Counted from the first letter of the stretch, positions 36,808 through 46,283 are shown. The stretch: DNA of 64,000 nt from Herbidospora solisilvae (GCF_009901565.1 NZ_WXEW01000001.1:310001-374000); one strand, 5' to 3'. Notes: a model not told the origin generated them from the letters alone. Program-made: numbers and translations.

Positions 36808-37976
36808 CGGCCTGGCGCTCCTTCGACCCGACGACGCGGCTGCTGATGGTCAACCAGTTCACCATCAACGTGGCCTTCTACCTGCTGATGCCGTTCCTGG
36901 CCGGGCACCTGTCCGGCGGGCTGGGCCTGGCGGGCTGGACCGTCGGGCTGGTGCTCGGCGTGCGCAACCTCAGCCAGCAGGGCCTGTTCCTGCTCGGCGG
37001 CACCCTCGCCGACCGGCTCGGCTACCGGCCGGTCATCATCGCCGGATGCCTGCTGCGCACACTCGGGTTCGCGCTGCTCGGGTTCGCGCACACCCTGCCG
37101 GTGCTGCTGGCGGCCTCGGCGATGACCGGGTTCGCGGGGGCGCTGTTCAACCCGGCCGTGCGCGCCTACCTCGCCCATTCGGCCGGGGACCGGCGGGTCG
37201 AGGCGTTCGCGCTGTTCAACGTCTTCTACCAGGCCGGGATCCTGCTCGGCCCGGTGATCGGGCTGGCCCTGATGGCGGCCGACTTCCGGCTGGTCTGCGC
37301 GACGGCCGCCGGGCTGTTCGCGCTGCTGACGGCCGTGCAGATGCTCGCGCTGCCGCCCGGCCCCGAGACGCGGACCGGGCCTGCGGGGGTGCTGGCCGAC
37401 TGGCGGGCCGTGCTGGCCAACCGGCCGTTCGTGTTGTTCGCGGGGGCGATGACGGGGTCGTACGTGTTGTCGTTCCAGGTCTACCTGGCGCTGCCGCTGG
37501 CCCTCGGCGACCCGGGCGCGGTGACGCTGCTGTTCGTGGTGTCGGGCGGGATCGCGGTGCTCGGCCAGCTGAGGATCACCGCGTGGGCGCGGGCCCGGTG
37601 GACGCCCGCGCAGGCCATGACGTGGGGGCTCACCCTGATGGGGACGGCGTTCGTCCCGCTGACGCTGACGACCTGGCCGGGCGCGGTGCTGCTGTGCGCG
37701 GCGCTGCTCGGGGTGGGCACGGCGCTGACGTACCCGTTCGAGATGGACACCGTCGTGGCCCTGTCAGGCGGGCGGCTCGTCGCCACCCACTACGGCCTCT
37801 ACAACTCGATCGCCGGAATCGGCATCACGGTGGGCAACCTGGCCGTAGGGGCGCTGCTCGACCGGGCGGCCCTGTTGTGGGTGGCGCTGGCCTGCCTGGG
37901 CGGGGGGTGCGCGGCGGGCGTCCACCTCCTCGGCCGCTCGGGACTCACCCGGCCGCTACCGTGGGCCCATGGCTGA
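36804..37976 (+). CDS. major facilitator superfamily transporter
   Basis: This 390-aa protein has 12 hydrophobic helices. The MFS loop motif [14 protein letters not shown] sits between helices 2 and 3, and [23 protein letters not shown] between 4 and 5, typical of drug/metabolite proton antiporters. It starts at GTG 36804, overlapping the PLP enzyme stop, and its own stop overlaps the methyltransferase start by 8 nt. This three-gene chain is probably one operon. Confidence 0.92.
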   Translation: MTAWRSFDPTTRLLMVNQFTINVAFYLLMPFLAGHLSGGLGLAGWTVGLVLGVRNLSQQGLFLLGGTLADRLGYRPVIIAGCLLRTLGFALLGFAHTLPVLLAASAMTGFAGALFNPAVRAYLAHSAGDRRVEAFALFNVFYQAGILLGPVIGLALMAADFRLVCATAAGLFALLTAVQMLALPPGPETRTGPAGVLADWRAVLANRPFVLFAGAMTGSYVLSFQVYLALPLALGDPGAVTLLFVVSGGIAVLGQLRITAWARARWTPAQAMTWGLTLMGTAFVPLTLTTWPGAVLLCAALLGVGTALTYPFEMDTVVALSGGRLVATHYGLYNSIAGIGITVGNLAVGALLDRAALLWVALACLGGGCAAGVHLLGRSGLTRPLPWAHG

Positions 37977-38832
37977 GGGATGGCGCTGGGACGAGACCCT
38001 GTTCGCGGGCGCCGCGCCCCACTACGAGCGCGGCCGGCTGCCCTACGCCCCCGGCTACGCCGAGACCCTGGCGGCGGCGCTCGGCCTCGACGACCGGAGC
38101 CGGCTGCTCGACGTCGGCTGCGGCCCGGGGATCGTGACCCTCGCGGCGGCCCCGTTCGTCGGAGAGGCGGTCGGGCTCGACCCCGACCCCGGCATGCTGG
38201 CCGAGGCCCGTCGGCGGGCGGAGCGCCGGGGCGTCGCCAACGTCCGCTGGGTGGCCGGGCGGGCCGAGGACCTGCCCGGTGACCTGGGCGCGTTCCAGGC
38301 GGTGGTGTTCGCCCAGTCGTTCCACTGGACCGACCGCGACCGCGTCGCCGCGGCCGTCCTGCGGATGCTGCCGCCGGGCGGCGCGTTCGTGCACATCGGC
38401 AACGTCCAGAGCCCGCTCGCCGCCCCCTACGCCGAGATCGGCGACCTGGTGCGGCGTTACCTGGGCCCGGTGCGCCGGGCCGGGCAGGGCGTGCTCGTCG
38501 ACGGGACGCCGGGGCGCGAGGACCTCGTGCTGGAGCGGGCCGGGTTCGGCCCGGCCGAACGTGTCGTCGTCCCGGCCGGGCAGACGGTCGACCGCACGGC
38601 CGACGACCTCGTGGCCTGGACGTTCTCCCGTTCCGACTCCGCGCCGCACCTGTTCGGCGACCGGCTCGCCGCCTTCGAACACGACCTGCGGGCGCTGCTC
38701 GGCGCGGGCCCGTTCCCCGAACGCCTTCCCGCGACCGAGATCAGGATCTGGCGCCCGGCCCGGCATACGTATGCTCATGTGCATACGGAGGAGGCCGACG
38801 ATGCCCAACAAGACGATCTACGTCTCGGATGA
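37969..38832 (+). CDS. class I SAM-dependent methyltransferase
   Basis: This 287-aa protein of the UbiE/YcgJ-like group has APHYERGRLPYAPGYAETL, motif I LLDVGCGPGIVTLAAAPF, acidic GLDPDPGMLAEA, and AVVFAQSFHWTDRDRVAAAVLRML. It methylates an unknown small molecule. Its ATG overlaps the MFS stop, and its last 11 codons overlap the EXLDI gene in another frame, an unusually long overlap that includes that gene's ribosome site and a 12-bp palindrome. Confidence 0.9.
   Translation: MAEGWRWDETLFAGAAPHYERGRLPYAPGYAETLAAALGLDDRSRLLDVGCGPGIVTLAAAPFVGEAVGLDPDPGMLAEARRRAERRGVANVRWVAGRAEDLPGDLGAFQAVVFAQSFHWTDRDRVAAAVLRMLPPGGAFVHIGNVQSPLAAPYAEIGDLVRRYLGPVRRAGQGVLVDGTPGREDLVLERAGFGPAERVVVPAGQTVDRTADDLVAWTFSRSDSAPHLFGDRLAAFEHDLRALLGAGPFPERLPATEIRIWRPARHTYAHVHTEEADDAQQDDLRLG
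38763..38774. promoter_or_regulatory. 12-bp palindrome upstream of EXLDI gene
   Basis: GCATACGTATGC is perfectly self-complementary, and half of it recurs as GCATACG at 38781-38787, just before the EXLDI ribosome site. It lies inside the 3' end of the methyltransferase gene. The arrangement looks like an operator for the EXLDI gene's own promoter. Confidence 0.5.
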
Positions 38833-39349
38833 CGACCTGCCGCTCTTCCAGCGGGCCACCGAGCTCGCTGGCGGCAAGCTCTCGGCCGCGATCAGCACCG
38901 CCCTGCGGCGCTACGTCGAGATGGAGGAGGGCCGGCAGGAGGGCTACGACGAGGTCGTCGTGAAGGTCGGCCAGGGCACGGCGGTGCGCAAGCAGCGTTT
39001 CTCCGGCGTGCTGCTCGGCGAGTGGAGCCGCATGGTGGGCCAGCGGACCGAGACGTTCCGGGTCTACCGGTCCCGCAAGGGCAAGTACGTCCTCCACGTC
39101 GAGCGCTCCCCCGAGTGGACCGACAGCATGACCCGCGACGCCGACAACTGGTTGTCGGGCCTGTTCTCCCGCGAGGCGTTGCGCACCTACCTCGGCCTGG
39201 CCGACTCCGACTACGGGTTCATCCAGGGCGAGGCCACCCTGGAGGTCCTCGACACGTTCGAGGGGCTGCGCGGCCGGGTCCCCGACGAGTTCTACGACAT
39301 GATCACCGGTCTCGGCCGGCCGCCCGTCGTCGAGGACCTCGACATCTAG
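38801..39349 (+). CDS. EXLDI protein
   Basis: This 182-aa protein ends in E-D-L-D-I, the C-terminal motif that names the EXLDI family, and starts with the typical MPNKTIYVSDDDLPLFQRATELAGGKLSAAISTALRRYV. The N-terminal part resembles a ribbon-helix-helix/CopG-like DNA-binding module, and the rest is a beta-rich domain (FRVYRSRKGKYVLHVERSP). The function is unknown. GGAGGAGG precedes the ATG. It overlaps the methyltransferase 3' end by 32 nt and ends 5 bp from the convergent catalase. Confidence 0.88.
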   Translation: MPNKTIYVSDDDLPLFQRATELAGGKLSAAISTALRRYVEMEEGRQEGYDEVVVKVGQGTAVRKQRFSGVLLGEWSRMVGQRTETFRVYRSRKGKYVLHVERSPEWTDSMTRDADNWLSGLFSREALRTYLGLADSDYGFIQGEATLEVLDTFEGLRGRVPDEFYDMITGLGRPPVVEDLDI

Positions 39350-39354
39350 CCCCG

Positions 39355-41610
39355 TCAGGCGTTCGGGCCCAGCGAAGCGGGGAACCGCGACCAGACGCGG
39401 TGGCCGCCCAGCAGGGTGACGACCTCGCCCAGCACCTCCGGTCCCGCCTCGCCGACGACCACGCCGGGCGCGCCGGGCGGGATGCCCGCCGAGGCGAACG
39501 CGTCGGCCGCGCCGTCCCAGCCGCCCAGCGGCTTGCCGTGGCGGTAGGCCTCGTTCAGCATCAGCGAGACGCGCGGGTCGACCGGGCCGCTCAGGCCCGC
39601 CTTGGCGTCGCGGGCGCCGACCGCGTCGGGTCCCGGCGCGGGCGCGCCCGCCACCACGATCGCGTCGAACTCGACGGAGCGGGCGGCGGCGAAGGTGCGC
39701 TGCACCGAGATCGGGTCGCCGGGGCCGGGCAGCACGCCGCCCGCGGGCGCGATCACCAGCGGCACCATCCCGCCGTCGAGCACGGCCTGGCGGACCGTCC
39801 GCAGGGCGTCGAGGTCGCCGCCCGCGACGATGCCGACGATCCGGCCGGTGGTCGGCCACTGGCGGCCGACCTGCGACAACGCGGGGCTCGGCTCGACGTA
39901 CACCTCGGGTTTGCCCTCCGGGACCGGCAGGCCGAGGCCGAGCGCCACCTGCTCGCACAGGTAGGGGTCGACACGCGCCAGCACCTGGAGCTGGCGCTCC
40001 CTGATGGCCTGCTCGAACACCTTGCTCAGCTCGAAGGTGTACGCGGCGATGATGTGCGCCTGCTCCACCGGCGACATGCTCAGCCAGAACAGGCGCGGCT
40101 GGCTGAAGTGGTCGGCGTAGGAGGCGGGCGCGGTCCGGCCGCGGGCCGCCGCCTCGACCGGGACCGGCACCTCCACGTAGCCGCCGGGCGCCTGGAACGG
40201 GCAACCCCCGTCGAGCGAGTTCGGCCGGTAGGGCGCGACCCCGGTGTGCACGGCGGTCTGGTGCATGCTGTCGCGCAGCATGTCGTTGACCGGGGCGTGC
40301 GGCCGGTTGATCGGGAGCTGGACGAAGTTGGGGCCGCCCAGACGGGTGATCTGCGTGTCGAGGTAGGAGAACAGGCGGCCCGCGAGCAGCGGGTCGTCGG
40401 TCACGTCGATGCCGGGCACGAGGTGGCCGACGTGGAAGGCGACCTGCTCGGTCTCGGCGAAGAAGTTGGCCGGGTTGGCGTTCAGCGTGAGCAGGCCGAT
40501 CGGCTGCACCGGCGCGAGCTCCTCGGGCACGATCTTCGTCGGGTCGAGCAGGTCGATGCCCTCGAACGTCTGGTCCGGGGAGTCGGGGAAGACCTGGATG
40601 CCGAACTCCCACTCCGGGTAGGCGCCCGCCTCGATGGCGTCGGCCAGGTCGCGGCGGTGGAAGTCGGGGTCGACCCCGTTGACGATCTGCGCCTCCTCCC
40701 ACACCAGGGAGTGCACGCCCGCCTTCGGCTTCCAGTGGAACTTGGCCAGCACGGTGCCGCCGTCGGCGGCGACCAGGCGGAAGGTGTGGACCCCGAACCC
40801 CTCCATCATCCGGTACGACCGGGGGATGCCCCGGTCGGACATGTTCCACATCGTGTGGTGGGTCGCCTCGGTGTGCAGCGAGACGAAGTCCCAGAACGTG
40901 TCGTGGGCGCTCTGCGCCTGCGGGATCTCGCGGTCGGGGTGGGGCTTGCCGGCGTGGATGACGTCGGGGAACTTGATGGCGTCCTGGATGAAGAAGACCG
41001 GGATGTTGTTGCCGACCAGGTCGAAGACGCCCTCGGAGGTGTAGAACTTGGTCGCGAACCCCCGGGTGTCGCGGACGGCGTCGGCTGAGCCGCGCGAGCC
41101 CAGCACGGTGGAGAAGCGCACGAAGACCGGCGTCTCCACGTCCTTGGCGAGGAAGGCGGCCTTGGTGACCTTGGCGGCGGAGCCGTAGCCGCGGAAGACG
41201 CCGTGGGCGCCCGCGCCGCGCGCGTGCACGACCCGTTCGGGGATGCGCTCGTGGTCGAAGTGGGTGATCTTCTCGCGCAGGTGGTGGTCGCGCAGCAGCA
41301 CCGGCCCGCGCGGGCCCGCCTTGAGCGAGTGGTCGGTGTCGGGCAGGCGCGTCCCGGTCGCGGTGGTCAGGTAGGCGCCGCCCTGCGCCCGCGTCTCGGT
41401 GGTGTCACCCGACGGCTGACCGGTCGCCGTGAACGGGTCGGGGCCGCGCTGGTCGGGTTTGGGCGGCAGCGGCCCGCGTGGCTCGACCGGTTCGGCGACC
41501 TGCGGAGGGGCGCTGCCCGGCCGGCCCGGGATCTCCTCCCCGCCGTTGTCGGAGATCGCGTCGATGACCTTGTCGACGGCCTTGGCGACCGGGTTTTCCT
41601 TCTTGTTCAC
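39355..41610 (-). CDS. katE: catalase, large-subunit (HPII) type
   Basis: This 751-aa large-subunit catalase has the distal haem motif [38 protein letters not shown], and the proximal tyrosine in [14 protein letters not shown]. An extra C-terminal flavodoxin/GATase-like domain ([36 protein letters not shown]) is typical of HPII. It splits H2O2 in the cytoplasm. The start is GTG 41610 with GAGGGG upstream. It lies 86 bp downstream of the PPDK-like gene on the same strand. Confidence 0.95.
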   Translation of the reverse strand: MNKKENPVAKAVDKVIDAISDNGGEEIPGRPGSAPPQVAEPVEPRGPLPPKPDQRGPDPFTATGQPSGDTTETRAQGGAYLTTATGTRLPDTDHSLKAGPRGPVLLRDHHLREKITHFDHERIPERVVHARGAGAHGVFRGYGSAAKVTKAAFLAKDVETPVFVRFSTVLGSRGSADAVRDTRGFATKFYTSEGVFDLVGNNIPVFFIQDAIKFPDVIHAGKPHPDREIPQAQSAHDTFWDFVSLHTEATHHTMWNMSDRGIPRSYRMMEGFGVHTFRLVAADGGTVLAKFHWKPKAGVHSLVWEEAQIVNGVDPDFHRRDLADAIEAGAYPEWEFGIQVFPDSPDQTFEGIDLLDPTKIVPEELAPVQPIGLLTLNANPANFFAETEQVAFHVGHLVPGIDVTDDPLLAGRLFSYLDTQITRLGGPNFVQLPINRPHAPVNDMLRDSMHQTAVHTGVAPYRPNSLDGGCPFQAPGGYVEVPVPVEAAARGRTAPASYADHFSQPRLFWLSMSPVEQAHIIAAYTFELSKVFEQAIRERQLQVLARVDPYLCEQVALGLGLPVPEGKPEVYVEPSPALSQVGRQWPTTGRIVGIVAGGDLDALRTVRQAVLDGGMVPLVIAPAGGVLPGPGDPISVQRTFAAARSVEFDAIVVAGAPAPGPDAVGARDAKAGLSGPVDPRVSLMLNEAYRHGKPLGGWDGAADAFASAGIPPGAPGVVVGEAGPEVLGEVVTLLGGHRVWSRFPASLGPNA

Positions 41611-41696
41611 GGTGTCCCCTCAGTGGCGGCGCCTGGTCCGGAGATCTTCCCGGTGCTGCGGAGTGGCACGCGACACAAGGGACGAAAATGACCATT

Positions 41697-43022
41697 TCAC
41701 TGTCTGAGGACGACGTGGGCCGCCCGGAGGCGTTCGGCCTCGGGCCGGTCGGGGACGCCGCCCGAGACGTCGTCGGCCCAGCCGAGCAGGCGGTGCACGT
41801 GGGCGTCGGCGAGTTCCGCGGTCACGGCGGGCTCGCCCAGTGCCACCTCTCCGCTGGTCCCGTCGAGCGTGACCAGCGCGCCCTCGGGGATCGTGCGCCC
41901 GCCGGCCCGCACCGACCCCGGCGACACCACCAGCCCGGCCGCGCCGACCACGGCCGGTCTGCCCATCGCGCGGGCGACGACGGCCGCGTGGCTGGCCGGG
42001 CCGCCGCGGGCCGTGACGATCCCGGCGGCGGCCGCGATGCCGCGCAGGTCGAGGGGGGAGGTCTCCGGGCGCACCAGCACGACGGGCCCGGCGGCGGCCA
42101 TCCGGACCGCCGCCTCGGCGCTGGTGGCCACCCGTCCGGTCGCCACCCCCGGGCAGGCGCCCAGCCCCCGGGCGACGACGTCGGCGGGGCCGGTGACGCG
42201 GGCCACCCGCCGGAGGTCCTCCGGGGCGACCCGCAGCAGCGCCTCGGCCCGCCCGATGACGCCCTCGTCGGCCAGGTCGGCGGCCACCACGACGGCGGCG
42301 GCGCCGGTGAACCGGCCGGGACGCACCTGGAGGAACCACAGGTCGCCGCTCTCGTAGGTGAACTCCAGGTAGCAGGCGTCGCGGTAGTGCGCCTCGACCC
42401 GCGCCATCGCGTGCGTCAGCCCGGCCCACACGGCGGGTTCGCGCCCGGCCAGCTCGCCGAGCGGCACGGTCGCCTCCCGGCCGGAGACCACCGCGTCGCC
42501 CCGCCGCCCGAACAGGACGTCGCCGAAGGGGGCGGGCGCGCCCGTCGTCGGGTCGCGGGTGAAGGCGACGCCCGTTCCGCTGCGGGGGTCGCGGTCGCCG
42601 TACACCATGGCCTGGATGGTCACGGCGGTGCCGAGGTCGTGGGGGACGCCGTTCAGCTCCCGGTACGTCCGGGCCCGGGGGGTGTGCCACGAGGCGAAGA
42701 CCTCGGTGACCGCGTCGAGCAGGGGCCCGATCGGGTCGGCGGGCAGGCCGAGGACGGTCGTCATCATGCCGGGCATCGAGACGCCCGCGCCCGACCGCAC
42801 CGCCACCTCGCCGTCGGGCAGCCCCGCGAGGGCGGCCGACACCTCGGCGGCCAGTCCGCCCGGCAGCCGGCCGTCGCGCAGATAGGCGCGGCAGGCGTGG
42901 GCGCCGATCACGAACCCGGCCGGCACGGCCAGCCCGAGCCGCATCAGGACGCCCAGCCCGTGGGCCTTCCCGCCGATCACCTCCACCGGCTCCCCGGACG
43001 GCAGGGGACGCACCCACCTCAC
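41697..43022 (-). CDS. shortened PPDK-like protein (ATP-grasp plus phospho-His domain)
   Basis: About 441 residues. The N-terminus is a PEP/pyruvate dikinase ATP-grasp domain (EVIGGKAHGLGVLMRLGLAVPAGFVI, EVAVRSGAGVSMPGMMTTVLGLP, GVAFTRDPTTG). It is followed by the swivelling phospho-histidine domain, with GGPASHAAVVARAMGRPAVVG and catalytic His345. The PEP/pyruvate-binding barrel that makes up the last third of PPDK is absent, so no acceptor-binding domain is visible. It starts at GTG 43022, overlapping the stop of the upstream winged-helix-like gene by 4 nt, so the two are co-translated. The phosphate acceptor is unknown. Confidence 0.85.
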   Translation of the reverse strand: MRWVRPLPSGEPVEVIGGKAHGLGVLMRLGLAVPAGFVIGAHACRAYLRDGRLPGGLAAEVSAALAGLPDGEVAVRSGAGVSMPGMMTTVLGLPADPIGPLLDAVTEVFASWHTPRARTYRELNGVPHDLGTAVTIQAMVYGDRDPRSGTGVAFTRDPTTGAPAPFGDVLFGRRGDAVVSGREATVPLGELAGREPAVWAGLTHAMARVEAHYRDACYLEFTYESGDLWFLQVRPGRFTGAAAVVVAADLADEGVIGRAEALLRVAPEDLRRVARVTGPADVVARGLGACPGVATGRVATSAEAAVRMAAAGPVVLVRPETSPLDLRGIAAAAGIVTARGGPASHAAVVARAMGRPAVVGAAGLVVSPGSVRAGGRTIPEGALVTLDGTSGEVALGEPAVTAELADAHVHRLLGWADDVSGGVPDRPEAERLRAAHVVLRQ

Positions 43023-43564
43023 CGCGGGATGCCGAGGGTGAGCAGCAGATCCTCGTGGAGCTGGAACCAGATGACGTGGTAGGACGCCATGTCGTCGGTC
43101 ACGTAACGGGTCTCCCCCACCCGGACCCGCGCCAGCGCCTCCGCCAGCCGCACGCGGTAGCGCCCGAACCGGGGCAGCGCCCCGGCCAGGTCGGCGAGGA
43201 CCGGCTCGGCCCGCCGGTCGAGATCGCCGAGCAGCGCGAGCACCCGCGCGTCGGGGCGCAGCTGCCACGCCTCGCACAGGTCGAGCAGCTCGGCGTTGAG
43301 CGGCAGGAACCGGTCGAGGGCCCCGGCCACGGCCGCCTCGGTCCCGGCGGCGGCCAGCTCGTCGGCGATCCAGGCCGCGTGGGCGGCCCGGCCCGCCGGG
43401 GTGATGCCCCATCCGCCGAAGGGGCCGGGCTCGAACGTCACCAGCCCGGCCACGGCCAGGTCGATCAGCTCCGACTCGACGTCGGGCTCGGCCCGCCCGG
43501 CGACCTCGGCCAGCCGCGCGAGCGTGGTGGAACCTGCGCAGCGGAGGGTGTGGAGGGTCAGCAC
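43019..43564 (-). CDS. winged-helix-like protein coupled to PPDK-like gene
   Basis: About 181 residues from GTG 43564 (VLTLHTLRCAGSTTLARLAEVAGRAEPDVESELIDLAVAGLVTFEPGPFGGWGITPAG). That segment reads as a winged helix-turn-helix, and the rest is helical with a C-terminal MASYHVIWFQLHEDLLLTLG. A -10-like TATGCT lies a few bases upstream, suggesting a leaderless start; an ATG at 43603 is the alternative. Direct coupling to the ATP-grasp/His protein suggests a functional pair. I do not recognise the family by name. Confidence 0.75.
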   Translation of the reverse strand: MLTLHTLRCAGSTTLARLAEVAGRAEPDVESELIDLAVAGLVTFEPGPFGGWGITPAGRAAHAAWIADELAAAGTEAAVAGALDRFLPLNAELLDLCEAWQLRPDARVLALLGDLDRRAEPVLADLAGALPRFGRYRVRLAEALARVRVGETRYVTDDMASYHVIWFQLHEDLLLTLGIPR

Positions 43565-43584
43565 AGAGGAAGCATACGCCGACC

Positions 43585-43609
43585 ATCCGGATGTTATGAA
43601 CATTCGGAT
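43585..43609. promoter_or_regulatory. operator-like inverted repeat between divergent genes
   Basis: ATCCGGATGTT (43585-43595), ATG spacer, then AACATTCGGAT (43599-43609): 11-bp arms with one mismatch. It sits between the PPDK-like operon and the alcohol dehydrogenase gene, where a single regulator could control both directions. The winged-helix protein encoded next to it is a natural candidate to bind it. Confidence 0.55.
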
Positions 43610-43684
43610 CGGCCGTTAGGCGATCGAGGTCACGGGCACGGCAATAGGAGGGCCACGACCTTCCGTCGCCGAAGGAGGCAACCC

Positions 43685-44830
43685 ATGAAGGCAGTCGTCT
43701 GGCACGACACCGGGAAGATCTCACTCGATCAGGTCCCCGACCCGAAGATCCAGGATCCCGAGGACGCGGTCGTCCGCATCACCACCAGCGCCATCTGCGG
43801 CACCGACCTGCACATGGTCCGGGGCACCATGCCGGGCATGCGCCCGGGCACGATCCTCGGCCACGAGGCGGTCGGCGTCGTCGAGGAGGCCGGTCCGAAG
43901 GTCCGCAACTTCAACGCCGGCGACCGTGTCCTGGTCTGTTCCACGATCAGCTGCGGACGCTGCGTCTACTGCCGGGCGGGTTACCACGCCCAGTGCGACG
44001 TCGCCAATCCCAACGGGCCGGCGGCCGGGACCGCGTTCTTCGGCGGCCCCGAGGCGACCGGCCCCTTCGACGGGCTGCAGGCGGAGTACGCCCGCATCCC
44101 CTACGCCCACACCGGCCTGGTCGCCATCCCGCCCGGGGTCAGCGACGAGCAGGCCATCACGGTCAGCGACATCTTCCCGACCGCCTGGTTCGGCGCGCGC
44201 CTGGCCGAGGTCGGCCCCGGGGACGTGGTGGTGGTCCTGGGAGCAGGCCCGGTCGGGCAGCTCGCCGCCCTGTCGGCGCGGATGCAGGGCGCGGGGCGCG
44301 TCATCATCGTGGACGGCAACGCCGACCGCCTGGAGACCGCCCGGCTCCAGAACGCCGAGACCGTCGACTTCAACGCCGAGGACCCGGTCGAGGCCGTCAA
44401 GGACCTGACCGGCGGCGTGGGCGCCGACCGGGTGATCGACGCGGTCGGGGTGGACGCCGAACCGCCCGCCCGCGACCGCGAACGTCCCGGCCACGATCTG
44501 TGGGAGCCCGGCGAGGCGCCCGACCAGGCGCTGCGCTGGGCCGTCGAGATGGCCGACAAGGCCGGCACCATCGGCATCGTGGGCGTCTACCCGCCGGGCT
44601 TCGGCAGTTTCCCGCTCGGGACGGCCATGAACCGCAACCTGACGGTCAAGATGGGCAACTGCCACCACCGGCGTTACGCGCCCGGCCTGCTCAGCAGGAT
44701 CGCGGCCGGGTCCGCCGACCCGACGACGATCCTCACCCAGCAGGAGACGATGCCCGGCGTGCTGGAGGCCTACCAGGCCTTCGACCGGCGCGAGCCCGGC
44801 TGGACCAAGGTCGCCATCGAACTGGGCTGA
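43685..44830 (+). CDS. zinc-dependent alcohol dehydrogenase (formaldehyde dehydrogenase-like)
   Basis: This 381-aa medium-chain dehydrogenase has catalytic zinc residues in ICGTDLH and ILGHEAVGVVEEAG and four structural-zinc cysteines in SCGRCVYCRAGYHAQC. NAD binding is shown by VVVLGAGPVGQLAALSARMQG, with the acidic IIVDGNADR after it favouring NAD. The inserted loop VDAEPPARDRERPGHDL and overall length fit the glutathione-independent formaldehyde dehydrogenase-like group. AAGGAGG precedes the ATG. It is divergent from the PPDK-like operon across an operator-like dyad. Confidence 0.93.
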   Translation: MKAVVWHDTGKISLDQVPDPKIQDPEDAVVRITTSAICGTDLHMVRGTMPGMRPGTILGHEAVGVVEEAGPKVRNFNAGDRVLVCSTISCGRCVYCRAGYHAQCDVANPNGPAAGTAFFGGPEATGPFDGLQAEYARIPYAHTGLVAIPPGVSDEQAITVSDIFPTAWFGARLAEVGPGDVVVVLGAGPVGQLAALSARMQGAGRVIIVDGNADRLETARLQNAETVDFNAEDPVEAVKDLTGGVGADRVIDAVGVDAEPPARDRERPGHDLWEPGEAPDQALRWAVEMADKAGTIGIVGVYPPGFGSFPLGTAMNRNLTVKMGNCHHRRYAPGLLSRIAAGSADPTTILTQQETMPGVLEAYQAFDRREPGWTKVAIELG

Positions 44831-44887
44831 CCGGCTTACCCGAGGGCCTTCGGCGCACTCGTCCCGATTCGCGGCTATGGTCGGCAC

Positions 44888-45460
44888 GTGATTCCCACGG
44901 ATCGGGAGATCCGCGCGCTGCACCGCGCGCACGCCCCCTCGCCGGAGGCCTTCGAGGTCGTCTTCACCCACTGCGAGATCGTGTGGGCGATCGCCGAGCA
45001 GCTCCTCGCCCGCTGCCCGGAGGACCTCGACGCCGACCTGGTCCGAGCCGGCTGCCTGCTCCACGACATCGGCGTCTACCGGCTGCGCGGCGCCCCCTAC
45101 GTGCGCCACGGGGTGCTGGGCCACGAGATCCTCGCCGAGGCCGGGTGGCCCGAGCCGATCCGCCGGTTCGCCTCCTGCCACACGGGCGTGGGCCTGCGCC
45201 GCGCCGACATCGTGGCGCAGAACCTGCCGATCCCGCTCGGCGACTACGTGGCCGAGACGGGCGAGGAGGCGCTCGTCATGTACGCCGACAAGTTCCACAG
45301 CAAGAGCGACCCGCCCACGTTCTACACCCCCGCCGCCTTCGCCGCCCGGATCGCGCGGTTCGGCGCCGACAAGGTCGACCTCTTCGACGCGCTGCGGCTG
45401 CGGTTCGGCGATCCCGACCTCGCGCCGTTCATCGATCGTTACGGGCACCGCCTGGTGTGA
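44888..45460 (+). CDS. HD domain-containing phosphohydrolase
   Basis: This 190-aa protein has the HD signature: HCEIVWAIAEQL with the first His, then LVRAGCLLHDIGVYRL with the paired His-Asp, and a later DKFHSK. These residues bind a divalent metal in nucleotide or phosphate hydrolases. It starts at GTG 44888, 57 bp after the dehydrogenase. The substrate is not evident. Confidence 0.87.
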   Translation: MIPTDREIRALHRAHAPSPEAFEVVFTHCEIVWAIAEQLLARCPEDLDADLVRAGCLLHDIGVYRLRGAPYVRHGVLGHEILAEAGWPEPIRRFASCHTGVGLRRADIVAQNLPIPLGDYVAETGEEALVMYADKFHSKSDPPTFYTPAAFAARIARFGADKVDLFDALRLRFGDPDLAPFIDRYGHRLV

Positions 45461-45657
45461 GCCCGGGTTCCACGACCACGCGATCTTGCCGCGCACCCCG
45501 CCGCCTTGAGCGCCGCCAGGCCCGCGTTGATCGCCTCGACGCCGCTGGCGACCGTCCGGCCGACGTGCGCACGGTCCATTGCGCCCGGGAAGGTCGCCGG
45601 AAGTGGTGCTGCCGGGCGAGGGCGCGGGATGGCTCCATGGATTCCATGAGGAGATCC

Positions 45658-46101
45658 ATGAAGATCGTGAACGCCGGGCTCGTCCTGCTGTCCGGCCTGC
45701 TTCTCGCCGCGGTGCCCGCGGCCCCCGCCAATGCCCGCGCCGCGAAGTGCACCCTGTCCATCCTCGACCTCCCGGACGGATTCCACCGGATCGACGTCCG
45801 CTGCACACCGGTGCCGGGTGAGCAGCTCGACGTCATCCGGCTCATGGGCTCCGACGGCTGGAGCGGCGACGACCGGCTGTACACCTACTACACCCACCGG
45901 ACGGTTTTCAGCCGGACCATTCACGGCAACTACCTGGACGAGGACCAGCCGGCGGCCCAGGACGACATCTACGCCAAGGTGTGGTTCAGGCGGCCCAACG
46001 GCTCGCTCTACACGGTGAACACCAACCAGTGGCACGGCTACTACGGCGGCTGGGGCCTGTGCTGCACCTACCCGGGCGAGTGGACCGAACCCGGCTACTG
46101 A
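45658..46101 (+). CDS. small secreted protein of unknown function
   Basis: This 147-aa protein has a clear signal peptide (MKIVNAGLVLLSGLLLAAVPAAPANARA). The mature beta-rich domain starts AKCTLSILDLPDGFHRIDVRC, has four cysteines (two adjacent in GLCCTYPG), and a Tyr/Trp-rich C-terminus (NQWHGYYGGWG). ATG 45658 is preferred because GAGGAG lies 6 nt before it; two in-frame ATGs upstream are possible. The fold and role are unrecognised; it looks extracellular. The 197 bp before it show only an antisense fragment discussed under rejected items. Confidence 0.75.
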   Translation: MKIVNAGLVLLSGLLLAAVPAAPANARAAKCTLSILDLPDGFHRIDVRCTPVPGEQLDVIRLMGSDGWSGDDRLYTYYTHRTVFSRTIHGNYLDEDQPAAQDDIYAKVWFRRPNGSLYTVNTNQWHGYYGGWGLCCTYPGEWTEPGY

Positions 46102-46249
46102 CGAACGGATCCGGCCGTCGCGACGACGCTGTCCGCCGACGGCGGGGGCGCGGTGGTCGTTCACCTGCTGGAGCGGGCAGGCTCACCGTTCCCGGTCCAG
46201 CGTCTCGCCAGTATCGCCCCTCGTGGTCGGGCGACGGCGAAAATGCGTT

Positions 46250-46267
46250 GCGGGGGCCGTCCCCCGC
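46250..46267 (+). other. GC hairpin before ABC operon
   Basis: GCGGGGG (46250-46256) and CCCCCGC (46261-46267) form a 7-bp GC stem with a 4-nt loop, ending 16 nt before the ABC ATPase GTG. With no U-run, it may be a terminator for the secreted-protein gene or a structure in the leader that hides the ribosome site. Confidence 0.35.
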
Positions 46268-46283
46268 GACGGATCGTGGCTCG

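Noticed and set aside
45461-45657. Possible minus-strand gene fragment with VASGVEAINAGLAALKAAG and, in another frame, GKIAWSWNPG
   Set aside because: The two pieces lie in different frames, there is no start with a ribosome site, and no family could be recognised. It could be a remnant, but evidence is too thin.
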